Shown in pieces: positions 43,010-52,848 of a stretch of DNA of 64,000 bases. Each line of letters begins with the position of its first letter. The first letter of the stretch is position 1. Origin of the DNA: Hypomyces perniciosus (lineage: Eukaryota > Ascomycota > Sordariomycetes > Hypocreales > Hypocreaceae). The translations under genes and the position numbers were made by a program. Location of the stretch: the NCBI GenBank assembly GCA_008477525.1, contig SPDT01000006.1:89501-153500 (forward strand), read 5' to 3'. The notes beneath the pieces are model-generated. The model made no database searches and was not told the DNA's origin. It saw nothing but the letters and a program-made list of their open reading frames with translations.

Positions 43010-44689
43010 ATGTCGCACCCTGCGCCTCTGACCGTAGTAGAGGGGTGCAACAGTGAGACACCCTCGTCGACATTATCGTCCTCTCCTCGCGCACGCCGAG
43101 AGTCTGCTGCTGCCGCTCTCGCGACCATCATGAGCAGCCTGCGCCGCCCGGCTGGCGTGAGCAATGCCCTGGATAATAACCCACAGGACAGATCTTTATT
43201 ACAACAGCAATCACCACAACGGCAGCGTGCAGACATGGAGGACGCCGGCGTCAGCTCCTCGCAAAGCGCCCCCCAGTCCATTACCAATTCTCAAGAGTCG
43301 CACATCACAAGCTCCTCTGCCCGTGCCATCACTCCTCCTGCGAGCGACGACAGCAACCTAACCGACGGCGCTGCTGGGGGGCGAGGGTTATCTTCTGGCC
43401 ACGAGGTATCAGACAAGAATGACCATTTATTTCACCTGTCGACCATTGCTGCTGCGCAGGATAGGATCAGGTTGGACACGACAGCAGGCACCAGGAAACG
43501 AATGGCAGACGGCGAGGTCAAAGCACTCGTAGGCAGCACGAGTCCGATCAAGTGCCATTCTAGGAATGTCAGCACTGTCAGCGTGGCTTCTACCACAGGC
43601 AGCACAATAGGAGAGGTATGTCTGCGACAATTAATATCCTGAGGACACCGTGCTGACAATTCCAAGTTATCGGCCGAGCTAAAAACGCGTCTTTCCTACG
43701 CCATGGTCAAGGTCAATCTCGGTTGGCAGACCCGCTCTCTTGAAGAGGTTGAATCGCTTGCCTCTCAGGCTGTCTCTCCAGCTTCCAGCACGTCAACCAT
43801 TCACTGTCGACATGGCTCCTCGGCTAGCCCACACCTCGCATTGACCACTGCTTCTAGCCAGGTCCATTTCGTCGACTCCTCCGCAATCCACCGTCTCAAG
43901 TCCGACTCTCCCCCAAATCTACTCTCTAACAAGCCCACTCTCGCTCCTCCGGCCACCATCCAGCCCTCATCCTCGATGCCTGCTCCACGCTCCAACCCAC
44001 GCCGCAACTCCAGCCCACGATACACTCCAACAATGCTTTCCCACTCCCACTCCGCATCTCCTCATACTCCAGGTCAGCCAATGCAGCTTGATACCCATCA
44101 CTCCTTATCCCAACCTACGCGAATAGCCGACCCCATTTTGTTCCCATCACACCACCAGTATGTTAGGGAACAAGATGCTATCGAGTCATTGCTCTTCATG
44201 AGTAGTCCCAACAACTCGGCAAACTTGAGACACACATTTTCGCCATCTGCTTCTCCGGGTCCACAAATCGGCTCTATCAGAAGCTCAGCTGGCCGACATG
44301 TGCTGCCTAGTGGACCTAGAAAAGGTCTTCCTACCCGCAGGCCGTCGCTAGTCCATAAGAGAACCGGGTTCGAGAAGTCTCCTGGAATGCAGCATCCATC
44401 AGACTCGCCCATGGATTTGGACTCGCCACATCATGCATACAGCAGCCCGAACAGAGTGACGCCTAAGAGGCGCGTTAAAGGGACCAGCAACCATCTGAGG
44501 GGTGCTCTGTCACTCCCATCTGGATTAGGGGCTGGTCATAGCGGTGCCAGAAGGGTTCTACGAGATGAGGACATTGAAAGGATGCTTGACCGAGCAGGCG
44601 CTGAGACAGCTGATAGCTCAGATGACGAGGAAATTCAGATTCCACGTCCCAGAAATAGCATGGCTGGCGTGATGGGAGTGCGAGGGTGA
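43010..44689 (+). CDS. Whi5/Nrm1-family G1/S transcription repressor
   Basis: Two exons, 43010-43615 and 43667-44689, split by a 51-nt intron (GTATGT donor, GCTGAC branch, CCAAG acceptor). They give 542 residues. The exon junction lies at the start of the family core: LSAELKTRLSYAMVKVNLGW then SLEEVESL (about 203-232), the Whi5/Nrm1 GTB motif (PF08528) that binds SBF/MBF-type G1/S factors. Everything else is Ser/Pro/Thr-rich and disordered, with many SP and TP sites that would be CDK targets (for instance around SPRARR, TPPASD, SPSASPGP and RVTPKRR). The protein is expected to hold G1/S genes off until phosphorylated and exported. It is longer than yeast Whi5, as is usual in filamentous fungi. 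Whether it acts as a Whi5 or an Nrm1 counterpart cannot be told. Confidence 0.85.
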
Positions 44690-45967
44690 AACCACAGAAC
44701 GGGACACTGGTGACCATTTATTCTCCGTGCCAATAATGACACGGGATATTAAGGGGGTATAGGTGGCACATCTAAGAAACAGCTTCGGCGGTCCTAGGAC
44801 AACTCAGTGCTATACGATATCGAGGCCGCAATGCAAAAACATGACCATTCATTTGAGTGGAACCCCTACACATGAGGCCGTTGGTCTTTACAAAAGGGCT
44901 GCTTAGCATCCCTATGGGACTCTGGCCTTTTATCTTGGCTTTCTTTGTCGTATGTCCCATAGCATTCCTGTTAGGGGCAACTGACCATGGTTCTCTGAAC
45001 CGAATCCTCTCCGCAGCATTGCAATCCGCACGCTTGTGCATCATGATTCTTGTTCCCCCATGTTCTGGGATCTGTATTCATGCGAACACCTTTGTGCATT
45101 TACAGAAAGCAATAATATTGCTTCTCATAGCCTCGCTAATCAGCATATATAGAGCGATCAGTGAGGGCTCAACTTTTGAGCTCGGATGGTTCTCACGAAC
45201 GCGAGGGTTTTTTTTCTGCATTAAGTGTTTTATCTATGATCCTTGATGGCATTGTACGCGGGGTCTTTTCATGAAATTCAGATGCTTGGATGCCTCCATT
45301 TATGGCTGGTGGGATGTTATTATCGGCAATGGAAGGAGATAGGAAGGGGGCTTTTTGTCATGAGAGGTAAATTTGGTTCTTGGTGCTTACGTGAAATGAG
45401 GAATGAGGCGATTCCCCCGGATTGAGGGACAGGGGAGAGGACCGTTGGAGTTACGGAACGGATCATGTTGGGGCAGGGTTTATGGTTGACGAATCTCCTG
45501 CCTTGAGACTTCAAGAGGCGAGAATGCAAATAAGGGCGGCTACTATGTTACCACGATGTTGGGTACGAGTACACAACATGGCCACGAGGCTTGGCACATT
45601 CTTCAAGGTCCAATCAAGCTTGCTCCCCTGAACGCATATGCAGAACATTGCAGATATCTGTGATGCCAGATACGCAGCTGATAGATATTACTTGGTACCT
45701 GGCGATTGTGATGCTAGCACCAGTTCATCCTGACCCGTGCACACCCTCGACCTATATGAGGGTATATCCCAATTATCCAACCTTGTGGTATCCCGTTTAT
45801 AATGTTTTCCAATCCCAAATTCCCATCTCCAAATACCAGACTATAAGATTATGCGGCCGTTTCCAAAATCATGCACGCACGAAGCGTCCTTGGAGCCAAA
45901 AGCTCCAAGACAACCATACTCCACAAAGACGTCATCTCTCATATCGTGATTATTTTCTTTTTTCTCC
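44690..45967. other. intergenic region downstream of the Whi5-like gene
   Basis: About 1.3 kb between convergent genes. A hydrophobic 125-codon frame (from the ATG at 44872 to 45246) has no motif and probably arises by chance in the 3' flank. Nothing else is supported. Confidence 0.45.
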
Positions 45968-46711
45968 TTATCCCGACTGCCGATATATGTCCGCTTCCGA
46001 TGTGGGGTTCGTCCTTGTTGGTCTGATATACTCCGCGATGCGCTGGCCGACGGCCCTGATGGATGGCTGTCGCCTCAACGTCCTGCGTTCCGTCGCCGCA
46101 GGCGCAGGCGCAGGCGCCAATCCCATCGCTGTGGCGGGAGGCGGTAGGTGAAGATCCCTATCACGTCCGCCGCCGCCGGAGTAGTACCCGCTGTCGCGCT
46201 GTTTGCTATGGGAGCCGGCGATGGCGATGGGTAGGCGCTGTTCGGCGCGGCGGGCACGGTCTTCGGCCTCGGCGGCGGTGATGAATTCGGCGAAGTCATC
46301 TGTCTCGGCGTCGGGATCGGAGTGGGGGTGAGGATGCCCCGATTCCGGGACTCGTGGCAGGGGTGCGGTTTGTGCAACGGTGGGCGACGTCGTACTTGAG
46401 GATTCCTCGTCCTCTTCGCTCATGGAGGCTAGAAGCCCCCGGCGGGCGGGATCCCGCGCCGCGCCCATGGTTCTTGAGAAGCCGGAGGCGGCATTGACCG
46501 GAACATAGGGCGCCCTCTTTGTTGTTGTGCTCTGACAAGAAGTTGGGGGTGAGGCATCGTCCCCGGTGTTGTGGGTTGCGCTTGTCCGTGTCCAAAATCG
46601 TTCACGGAACGAAGCCCGGCGTCGCACTTGCGGTGAGGACGATGAGGGGGGGACGGCGTCTGATGGAGGGTGACTCCCCCTCCGCTGGTCGAAAGATACA
46701 GGGTTGTGCAT
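45968..46711 (-). CDS. uncharacterised disordered protein
   Basis: 247 residues from the ATG at 46709-46711; no ATG lies further upstream in the open frame. I do not recognise a family. The protein is almost wholly low complexity: Ser/Pro-rich N-terminus, a basic RRRASFRERFW patch (about 30-40), an acidic MSEEDEESSS segment near the middle, a short likely helix DDFAEFITAAEAEDRARRAEQ, a Gly-rich stretch, and a conserved-looking basic C-terminus (RQPSIRAVGQRIAEYIRPT). The RRRAS and RRQPSI motifs are candidate basophilic-kinase sites. A TATA-like TTTAAATA lies about 100 nt upstream, and four copies of a 9-mer lie further out. The clear coding composition and the conserved-looking ends suggest a real gene. 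Function unknown. Confidence 0.6.
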   Translation of the reverse strand: MHNPVSFDQRRGSHPPSDAVPPSSSSPQVRRRASFRERFWTRTSATHNTGDDASPPTSCQSTTTKRAPYVPVNAASGFSRTMGAARDPARRGLLASMSEEDEESSSTTSPTVAQTAPLPRVPESGHPHPHSDPDAETDDFAEFITAAEAEDRARRAEQRLPIAIAGSHSKQRDSGYYSGGGGRDRDLHLPPPATAMGLAPAPAPAATERRTLRRQPSIRAVGQRIAEYIRPTRTNPTSEADIYRQSG

Positions 46712-48761
46712 TTTGAGGGGGGGATGTGTAGATGGTGATAGTTTCGAGGTGGTGGTTTTGGTGGGAGAAGAAGCGCAGTTTGGTTGAAGACGGCTGGAAG
46801 GGCGATGCAATATTTAAAGATAAGTGACGTACGAAGTAGACAACTCCCAACGAACCGGGAGAAAAGATGGCGATGACGACAAAAGTACGAAGTAAAAAGC
46901 GACAACGAGGCAATCAGAAACAAGAGACAGCGCCAGGTACTATATCATCTTTTGCGCCCACTTCTTCAAAACAACTTTCCTCACCGGTCGTACTTCGTAT
47001 ATATAGTATATATATGCTTCTGTACGAAGTAGATGTATATAATATGCTTCAGCCCAAGCCTCTTCAAGCTTCTGGTGCTTCTCCTCGGCTTCGCAGGGGT
47101 TTTCTCTTATACGAAATGGCAATCTCCCTACTGCTGGCGGATGGGACTATCGTATCCTGCAGCCCACCCAAACGAGAAAGTTGGTGTCAAGGAAAACAAG
47201 AGCCTGCCCTGCCCACACAGCCTTAGCGGAGAGCCTAGCAAGAGATGGCGAAAGCTATGTCCGTCTTTAGCTCTAAAGACAAGGGCTGTTTTATTTTTGT
47301 CGGCTTTCTTTGGTATGCTTACGGGTAGGCCGCACAACGTGGCGATGGCCTATCCGTTGTCCCCAATCCCCACATCGGCACAATCCCGTTGGATTGTTTC
47401 AGAGCGAAACTCCGCCGAGCCCTTTTCCTCAGCAGTCACTTCCGAGGGCTTGGATGATGGGGAGGCTGCGCTAACAAGTCATGTGGCGGGTTGAGGGCGC
47501 ACAGAGTGATAGGTAGGGTCAAGTGTTGTTTACGAGTGGCTGCATAAAACCATCCACGATGGCCGCTAAATATTAGCTTGTGAATAATAAGGTTGGTCCA
47601 GTTCCAGCACCACAAGAGACTAATAAGTGCCTGATTAGTAGTAATTCCCGCACCGCTTCATAGAGTTTTTATGTACGGAGTCGTAGTACTAAAAGATAAG
47701 ACAGAGGCGCAATAATAGCACCAATTCTAGTACTCTTTGCAGAGGTATGGTCCTTTCATCTTAAGTTCGTAAAATGGTGTGATGCACGAATACGAGAAAG
47801 GCACATGAAGAATTAGGCATTGCCAAATACTATCTCGAGATACATGCATGGCGTGTTAGCCCAGCGGCTGCGTTTATTAGCGTAGGAGCCACGCGACGAA
47901 AAAAAAAAACCGCGCCAGTTATTAGCATGGATGACATAATGCTGCCGTTGTTCAAGGGGCAGCCATTCCTGTTCTTGACAACAGCCAGCCGCGACTAGGA
48001 AGCGGCAACTAGGCCGCCTGGTGACGTTCAGTCTGGACGTGAAAGGCCTGATAAGGCTGGTGGATGGGTGATATTCCATATTACTGGTCCTTGCATATAG
48101 TATAATCAACAGCCTATATCTTGCTCACAAAGCAATGGTACTGGTGCTTTCACCTACACATCAGACACAGAGGACAAATCCCTTGTCAAACCAAGCGTAA
48201 TAGTTCGTGCGGTGGGCACTAAGCGTGACTGATCTGAGAGCTTGCTCGGCACCAAGCGGGAGCGAGCGTACATAGCAACTGAACAGGCGATTGCCGATCC
48301 CGCATCTCATTTGCGGCAGTAGCAGCCGAAAATATTAGTCCAGCACTCTGTACTCCGTATGTAGTACCAAGGATATCATGTTTGGAAGCTCGCGTGATAG
48401 AGTCGGTTCTAGTACCGAGTACGAAGGAATATCAAGGCCGTCGCCTCGGCTCATCCCGACATAGGGCAAAAAACTTAATTGGCGGGATATTTCCAATGAC
48501 GAGAAATCCCGAATACCGATTCGGTCCATGGTCCACCATCGTAGTAGTAGTACTAGTAGTAGTACTAGTAGTATCAGAATCGTGTCGTAGAACAGGGGGG
48601 AGATAGCCGATGAAGTATCTAGACATCCGTTTCCTCAATCAAGTGCCGAAGGTGATGCCGCTCCGTCTTGCCGAGTATTATCAGCGGTTCTTGCAAAATA
48701 AAGATTGGGAAATTAGATAGGCTTAAATTTGTGGTGATGTATCGATTCCCATCGCTAAAGA
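46712..48761. other. gene-poor region with clustered TACGAAGTA motifs
   Basis: About 2 kb. Four copies of TACGAAGTA or its complement lie at 46830, 46886, 46991 and 47023. A 153-codon frame (47033-47494) starts with a hydrophobic, signal-like stretch but then loses any protein character, and I leave it out. GTA/TAC repeats lie at 48541-48573 and a TACTCCGTA at 48351. Confidence 0.5.
48541..48573. repeat. GTA/TAC compound repeat
   Basis: GTA units interrupted twice by ACTAGT/TACTAG turns, giving nested short palindromes. The same unit recurs in the 8-9.4 kb block. Confidence 0.8.
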
Positions 48762-49275
48762 ATGCCTGGTTGCTCGCAAATATGCCTCGGACAAACGCTT
48801 TCCTATCCAATTAGCAACCACGTTTCTCAATCTCACGTTGAACCATCTAGCCCTTTCCGGGCAAGAAAAGCGAATATGCCTTTCGGTGGGGGTCGGATTG
48901 ATAAAGAGAGTGTACAGAGAAGAGACGAATTCGATGCCGAAGGGATATCAGATATGTACTCGTATTTCAACGAATCGGGTTCGCGTTCCACTTTCTCCTC
49001 GGACAGTGAGACGATTCTTCCCGTGGGTCTTCGGGAGCAGAGTAGTATCCCTTCATGGGATCATGTTGAAGCAAACTGACAGGATCCGAACGGTGCTCGT
49101 ACGCCGCAGACTGGTATTGACAGGCGTCGGAATACACGTAGGGCTTCATCGATGTCCACTGACGCTGGAATTTTCAGGAAAGAGTCCTGCCCAGTGCCAT
49201 ATCCACCAAATTCGTTGCGTTGCTCCAGGGCGATCGGGCGATCAACAACAAGGAAGAGAAGTGAAGTGAAGACGT
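48762..49275 (+). pseudogene. interrupted coding-like frame, unidentified
   Basis: One frame is open from 48762 to a TGA at 49077-49079 and continues open in the same frame to 49499. Around the stop the residues look protein-like: KESVQRRDEFDAEGISDMYSY, then SSDSETILPVGLREQSSIPSWDHVEAN, the stop, then QDPNGARTPQTGIDRRRN and MSTDAGIFRKESC. This is the composition of a polar cytoplasmic tail. I cannot name a family, and no membrane or catalytic domain lies upstream. It could be the tail of a decayed gene with a Trp or Arg codon turned to TGA, or a small gene with an unseen intron. Confidence 0.3.
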
Positions 49276-50217
49276 TGGTTATTATGGTACCCTGGTACTT
49301 CGTACTTCGTAGAAGTCCCCCACTTGCTCCGTACAGTGCATATATACATGGTATTCTACTGTACGGAGTACTTTGCGCAATCTTCATTGGCCAAAAGGCG
49401 AGATCTCGGCATTGCTGTTCAGGGGCAGATACTTTGGTTGATTGGCGAAAGGCTACACAGTGCGTTAGCGCGCAGATGAAATTAGCGAACTGTTTTTAGC
49501 AGAGCCGCCTTGACGCTGATTTGTGATAACATATCCAAATAAATTCCAACAAATCAGGTAGTATATGCATGTGGAATACGAAGTACTGCACTTGTTGCGT
49601 TGCTCCCGATTGCCTGGTAGGCTACTGGACTCTATCCGCCGTTTGCCCTTTCGCAGTTGGATTGCGGCGTTCAAATGATTTCTTTCCTCGTACATTATTT
49701 GTTTGATAGTACCAAGTACGGAGCACTACTCGTAGTAGTATTAGTAGGATTCATTTCCGTGTTTGCCCCTTGGGTTCGTCTCGGTATGCAACAAGCCATG
49801 GCGTTAGGGCCTCAATACTTAACCATTATTGCGATGTCTCTCCTAAGCTCTTGTCCATTCCAAACCCCGGGGTTGATAGTGAGTCTCAACCTTCAAGTAA
49901 ATAAAGGTAGCAAATGATTGTCGACGAACTAGCAGGCGCATTGGAAAGGGAGGCCCTCTTTGATCGGGACAATTGCCGTCACACCGATTGCCTTTCATTT
50001 GTAGTATTAATTCACATATTCAAAGCCAGTGTAACCCAGCTTGGCAGGTTGATCGCGACTCACAAATCCTTGTGCATGTCTCACAAAGCGCCCACGCATT
50101 AAGATTAGAGAAGGGCGAACCTGCCGATCAGACCAGATAAAATGCCATTAGGGTCCCTTCCTATTCGTGTTGAACGCAGACGCCTGTCTGATTCTTCATC
50201 CGTCACCTATCACGATC
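49276..50217. other. intergenic region upstream of the sedolisin gene
   Basis: About 940 bp. It contains a tandem overlapping pair of TACTTCGTA (49296-49311), TACGGAGTA (49362-49370) and TACGAAGTA (49577-49585). No gene recognised. Confidence 0.5.
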
Positions 50218-51969
50218 ATGAAGTCAGCATTTCTATTGGCGGCGCCGCTCTTTGCGAGCTTCGGTGTCTGCAGCCTATGCGTTGAGGAAGTTGGAGAGAT
50301 CCCTGATGGGTGGAAAGAGCTGGACAGCACATTAGACCCCTCCCAGCCTTTTCTATTGTCAGTTGCTCTGCGGCTACCAGAAATCCATACCTTGGAGTCC
50401 AAGATCACGTCTGGTAACGACCATCTCTCCCGAGAAGACGTTCGTGCGCTGCGTACTCCAGACCAGCGAGATGTTGAAGATGTCATGCGATGGCTAGCTG
50501 AAAATGGTATCGTTGGCGCATCAGTCCAGAACGACTGGATCGATGTCGACACAACCGTTGGCAAGGCTGAAGCACTCCTCAACATGAAACTCCACACCTA
50601 CGCCTTTGGGAGCAAAGCGCCTGTTGTGCGCACCACCAAGTACTCAATCCCCAACTCTCTAGGGCCGGCCATCAAGTTCATTCATCCGATTGCCAACTTC
50701 ATGACGCCAACGCACGAGGTCGAGATCATGTCGTCGGCCCCCATGACTAGCCAAAAGTTTAGCCAGCAGAGCACAGTTGAGTGTGCGCAGCAGGTCACTC
50801 CAGATTGCCTCACCAAGCTCTATAACATGTCATATTCTGTTGGAAACGGGCCATCGCCAGTCAACTTTGGCGTAGCTGGCTTCCTGGAGGAGAATGCCAA
50901 CTACGACGATGTCAAGCAGTTCCTCGACACAACGTCTCCCGCTATTGCCAAGTCCGGTTACAACTTTTCCGTCGAACTTGTGAATGGAGGCCAGAACTCG
51001 CAGGACCCATCCAAGGCTGGCACAGAAGCTGCATTGGATATGGAGTACGTCATGGCCCTGGGATTTCCCACGAATATCACCTACTACGCCACAGGTGGAA
51101 GGGGAGTGAGGCTGGACGACTCAGGAAATCCTTTGACGGGAAAGAGCAATGACAACGAGCCCTACATGGAGCTCGTCCAATATCTCCTCGATAAGCCAGA
51201 CGGCGAGCTTCCTCATGTGCTTTCGATTTCATATGCAGATGACGAGGTGTCTGTCCCAAAAGAGTATGCCAATCGAGTTTGCGACATGCTCGGCCTCCTA
51301 ACTGCGCGTGGAACGTCCATCTTGATCGCATCTGGGGATGGGGGCGCCCGAGGCAGTCGATCTTCCAATTGCCGCACAAATGATGGTTCGAATCGCGAGA
51401 TCACCATGGCGACCTTTCCGGGAACCTGCCCCTGGGTAACTTCCGTTGGGGCCGTCTCTAACACGGCTGAGCCGCCATCAGGTGCAACGTTCAGTACTGG
51501 AGGCTTTTCCCAGTTCTTCCCTCGGCCGTCATGGCAGGATGACGCTGTGAAGGGCTACGTGCAAAAGCTCAACGGCCACCTTAGCGACTATTACAACGCT
51601 TCAATGCGTGCTACGCCTGACATATCTGCTGTTGGTACGAGCTTTTTAACCATTGCCGGCTCCCAGAAGTTTCCGGTTCAAGGAACAAGTGCCAGCACTC
51701 CCGTGGTTGCCTCCATGATAGCGCTGATCAATGACGCGAGACTACGCCGGGGCAAGAAAGTTCTTGGATGGCTGAACAAGCGGCTGTACTCGGATGAGGT
51801 GCGAGCTGTGTTGCAGGACATAAAACAAGGACAGAGCATCTCGTGTATATTTGGTGATAAGCGTCCTGGCGGTTGGCCGGCGGAGGAGGGTTGGGATGCC
51901 ATCACCGGCCTCGGTGTTCCAAAGGAATTTGACAAGTTTCTGCAAGTGCTTGTGGAAGCAGACTATTGA
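50218..51969 (+). CDS. secreted sedolisin-family serine protease (S53, tripeptidyl-peptidase-like)
   Basis: Intronless, 583 residues, starting at the ATG at 50218 where a signal peptide begins (MKSAFLLAAPLFASFGVCS). The propeptide (about 20-190) carries the S53 activation domain. The catalytic triad is complete: Glu270 and Asp274 in GTEAALDMEY and Ser491 in GTSASTPV, with the oxyanion Asp374 in IASGDGG. The C-terminal GWDAITGLGVP loop is the usual calcium site. Sedolisins are acid-active endo- or tripeptidyl peptidases that feed on extracellular protein. Several N-glycosylation sequons (NMS, NFS, NIT, NAS) fit secretion. The mature domain and length are normal for fungal members, and no lesion is seen. 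Confidence 0.92.
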   Translation: MKSAFLLAAPLFASFGVCSLCVEEVGEIPDGWKELDSTLDPSQPFLLSVALRLPEIHTLESKITSGNDHLSREDVRALRTPDQRDVEDVMRWLAENGIVGASVQNDWIDVDTTVGKAEALLNMKLHTYAFGSKAPVVRTTKYSIPNSLGPAIKFIHPIANFMTPTHEVEIMSSAPMTSQKFSQQSTVECAQQVTPDCLTKLYNMSYSVGNGPSPVNFGVAGFLEENANYDDVKQFLDTTSPAIAKSGYNFSVELVNGGQNSQDPSKAGTEAALDMEYVMALGFPTNITYYATGGRGVRLDDSGNPLTGKSNDNEPYMELVQYLLDKPDGELPHVLSISYADDEVSVPKEYANRVCDMLGLLTARGTSILIASGDGGARGSRSSNCRTNDGSNREITMATFPGTCPWVTSVGAVSNTAEPPSGATFSTGGFSQFFPRPSWQDDAVKGYVQKLNGHLSDYYNASMRATPDISAVGTSFLTIAGSQKFPVQGTSASTPVVASMIALINDARLRRGKKVLGWLNKRLYSDEVRAVLQDIKQGQSISCIFGDKRPGGWPAEEGWDAITGLGVPKEFDKFLQVLVEADY

Positions 51970-52848
51970 TTAATTGAAGGATCAGACGAAAAGACGGGGG
52001 AACGGAAAGAGAATGGAATAGCACCTAGACAGTTGATAAGGCTCTGTAATTGATAGTAGTAGTATGCATTCTTAGGTATCTCAAGATCCATGCTGTGTGA
52101 CGAACGTTGAATTGATCTAAACATGGAAATCTGGCGCACGTCACCAACCACCCGCTTTTACAGGGGTCGAAGGCCCTGAGGCCCACTGAGGGTCGCGCGC
52201 CGAGTTGACTCGCCATTCACGTCGAAGATCCATTCACCACTATTCACTAGCGCTGGGGCACTGAGCCTCGCTAAACCTCCACTGGAAAAGGCCAACAGTG
52301 GAGTGCCGACTCTTAAACCGCACCGAGTACTCCGTAAAGCACACAGTCGCGCTAACATCGCGCGTCAGTTTTACGGATTGATATTTGCAGCTTCTCTCAC
52401 TGGCATCGATACAATTCGGCAATGATACGCAGATATCGCACTTCCCGGGTGTTGCGCGTCCTTCTTTGATCCTAGCGGTTGAAGAAGTGCCCTACAGAGA
52501 TAACCGCCTGGAAATCTGCACTGCAACATCAGCAGCAAACTGTCGCACGTGGCGCGCCAGTCGGAATAGGGCCCACACACTCTTCACATCTAACTGACTT
52601 GACAGAAAGCAACTCCAAAGGACGACACCTGGTCTCAAGAATCGTATTCTGCCTTGCCTTCATCACGATGCCGACCCGGTTTATTAGTTCGATCTGCGTT
52701 TCTGATTGTTAAAGCTCCGCCGATAATACGCTCAGGCAGCGCCAAGCTCAGCTGCTCGACCGTTGAGCGGGGGCACCTGGAGCGCTTCTTCTCGACCGAC
52801 GCGAGGCTAGATAGAGCCTCTTCTTCCGATCCCCTTCAGTGGCCCACG
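51970..52848. other. divergent region between sedolisin and sirtuin genes
   Basis: About 880 bp, GC-rich from 52180 to 52330, with one TACTCCGTA at 52328-52336. The frame that precedes the sirtuin start at 52654-52848 has no ATG and is treated as leader. No other gene seen. Confidence 0.5.

Noticed and set aside
44872..45246. Hydrophobic 125-codon frame after the Whi5-like gene
   Set aside because: AT/T-rich 3' flank naturally gives Leu/Ile/Phe-rich frames; no topology or motif supports a gene.
47033..47494. 153-codon frame starting with a hydrophobic stretch
   Set aside because: The start is signal-peptide-like, but the remainder has no domain, cysteine pattern or conserved composition; likely chance.
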